A stretch of 6,155 nt of DNA from Pseudomonadota bacterium. Its GTDB lineage: Bacteria; Pseudomonadota; Gammaproteobacteria; Pseudomonadales; Azotimanducaceae. Positions 5,646 to 6,155 of the stretch are shown one piece after another (the first letter of the stretch is position 1; every line of letters begins with the position of its first letter). The stretch is taken from positions 1 to 6,155 of the forward strand of contig JAACDS010000074.1 of the NCBI GenBank assembly GCA_009936895.1, written 5' to 3'. The notes below the pieces were generated by a model. The model worked only from the letters and a program-made list of their open reading frames with translations, ran no database searches and had not been told where the DNA came from. A program made the translations under genes and the position numbers.

Positions 5646-6155
5646 TCACAAGCCCAGATGAAAGCGGCGATTGATCCAATAGTCTGCTCCCGCCTTACCG
5701 CTGCCCAAGTACAACAGCGCCAATAGCATCACGAAGTAAGTAGCAGCAAATTCGATACCATTGTTCAGCACGACGAAGTTGCCTTGTTCCGTCAGCCAAT
5801 CGATGTTGCCGTGTTCCCGGAGAATACTTTTAGCCCGACTCAGCTTTTCCGTAGCCTCAATCGTGCGTTCGGTCGCAAAAAGCCCGGAACCGCTCGCTAT
5901 TGCCAGCCATCCGTTTTGCCAATGAACCGCCAACCCGGCGACCAGCATGGTGATCATGAGCGGTATTGAAATCCAGCGTACGCCAAGGCCGATGAACAGC
6001 AACATTGCGCCCAATACCTCTGTCAGGGTGGCCAGCCATGCCAATAGGGCTGGTAGAGGTAATCCCAGCCCCCAATCTGCGTTGCCGAACCACGCGATGG
6101 TGCTGTCCATATCGTTCAACTTACGGGTGCCCGCCATCCAAAAAACCGGGGCAAG
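5646..6155 (-). CDS. DoxX family membrane protein, HvfX-like subtype (5' end outside window)
   Basis: The frame reads in from the right edge and ends at the TGA at 5646-5648, giving 169 visible residues. The ATG at 6137 is internal: the preceding codons (LAPVFW, running into MAGTRKL) continue the first DoxX helix, so the true start lies beyond the window. Visible are the helix-end AGTRKL, then WFGNADWGLGLPLPALLAWLA, two membrane helices (LTEVLGAMLLFIGLGVRW and ISIPLMITMLVAGLAVHW), HWQNGWLAIA, and a polar loop (KLSRAKSILREHGNIDWLTE). The C-terminal part has NFVVLNNGIEFAATYFVMLLALLYLG. This long form, with the insert before the last helix, is the subtype I remember near HvfA/B/C-type copper-binding RiPP genes (DUF2282, DUF692, DUF2063 proteins). 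That assignment is from memory. DoxX membership is secure; the copper-RiPP role is inference, since no partner gene is in view. It is convergent with the PuuD-like gene. Confidence 0.82.
   Translation of the reverse strand, partial: LAPVFWMAGTRKLNDMDSTIAWFGNADWGLGLPLPALLAWLATLTEVLGAMLLFIGLGVRWISIPLMITMLVAGLAVHWQNGWLAIASGSGLFATERTIEATEKLSRAKSILREHGNIDWLTEQGNFVVLNNGIEFAATYFVMLLALLYLGSGKAGADYWINRRFHLGL

Noticed and set aside
6135..6137. The ATG at 6137 as start of the DoxX gene
   Set aside because: The codons upstream to the window edge continue the conserved first helix, so this Met is internal and the gene is cut by the edge.

Overview
The window looks like chromosomal core sequence from a gammaproteobacterium of moderate GC content. 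The evidence is the character of the proteins (YajQ, AmpG, FxsA, GroES, GroEL) and the gene order fxsA-groES-groEL near yajQ-ampG. As I recall, Pseudomonas has a similar neighbourhood. I see no insertion sequence, phage gene, tRNA, rRNA or CRISPR array. The genus cannot be fixed from this sequence alone.

Left part (1-2442): the window opens inside the 3' end of yajQ. An AmpG-type muropeptide transporter follows on the same strand. Convergent to it is a small alkyltransferase-like (ATL) gene in which Trp replaces the catalytic Cys of O6-alkylguanine-DNA alkyltransferases. The two genes share one CTAG tetranucleotide for both stop codons. Diverging from the ATL gene is fxsA, an inner-membrane protein gene.

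Middle (2443-4740): the groES-groEL chaperonin operon is the best-defined unit. It has a clear promoter (TTGAAA, 16 bp, TATTAT), whose -35 region also matches the heat-shock sigma-32 -35 box. A nearly perfect CIRCE operator (CTAGCACTC-N9-GAGTGCTAA) lies at the expected transcription start, followed by a leader of about 140 nt and the two genes. A strong intrinsic terminator follows groEL. This implies HrcA repression, possibly layered on RpoH activation. Two more hairpins without T-tracts follow the terminator.

Right part (4741-6155): next is a stand-alone membrane protein resembling the N-terminal (DUF989-like) domain of the urate hydroxylase PuuD, without a cytochrome c domain, followed by a textbook terminator with a GAAA loop. 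On the opposite strand, running off the right edge, is a DoxX-family membrane protein of the longer subtype that I associate with copper-binding RiPP (HvfABC/bufferin-like) gene sets. Any partner genes would lie beyond the window.

Most of the window is well-understood housekeeping DNA. The points most worth following are the CIRCE/sigma-32 combination, the truncated PuuD-like protein, and whatever lies upstream of the DoxX gene.
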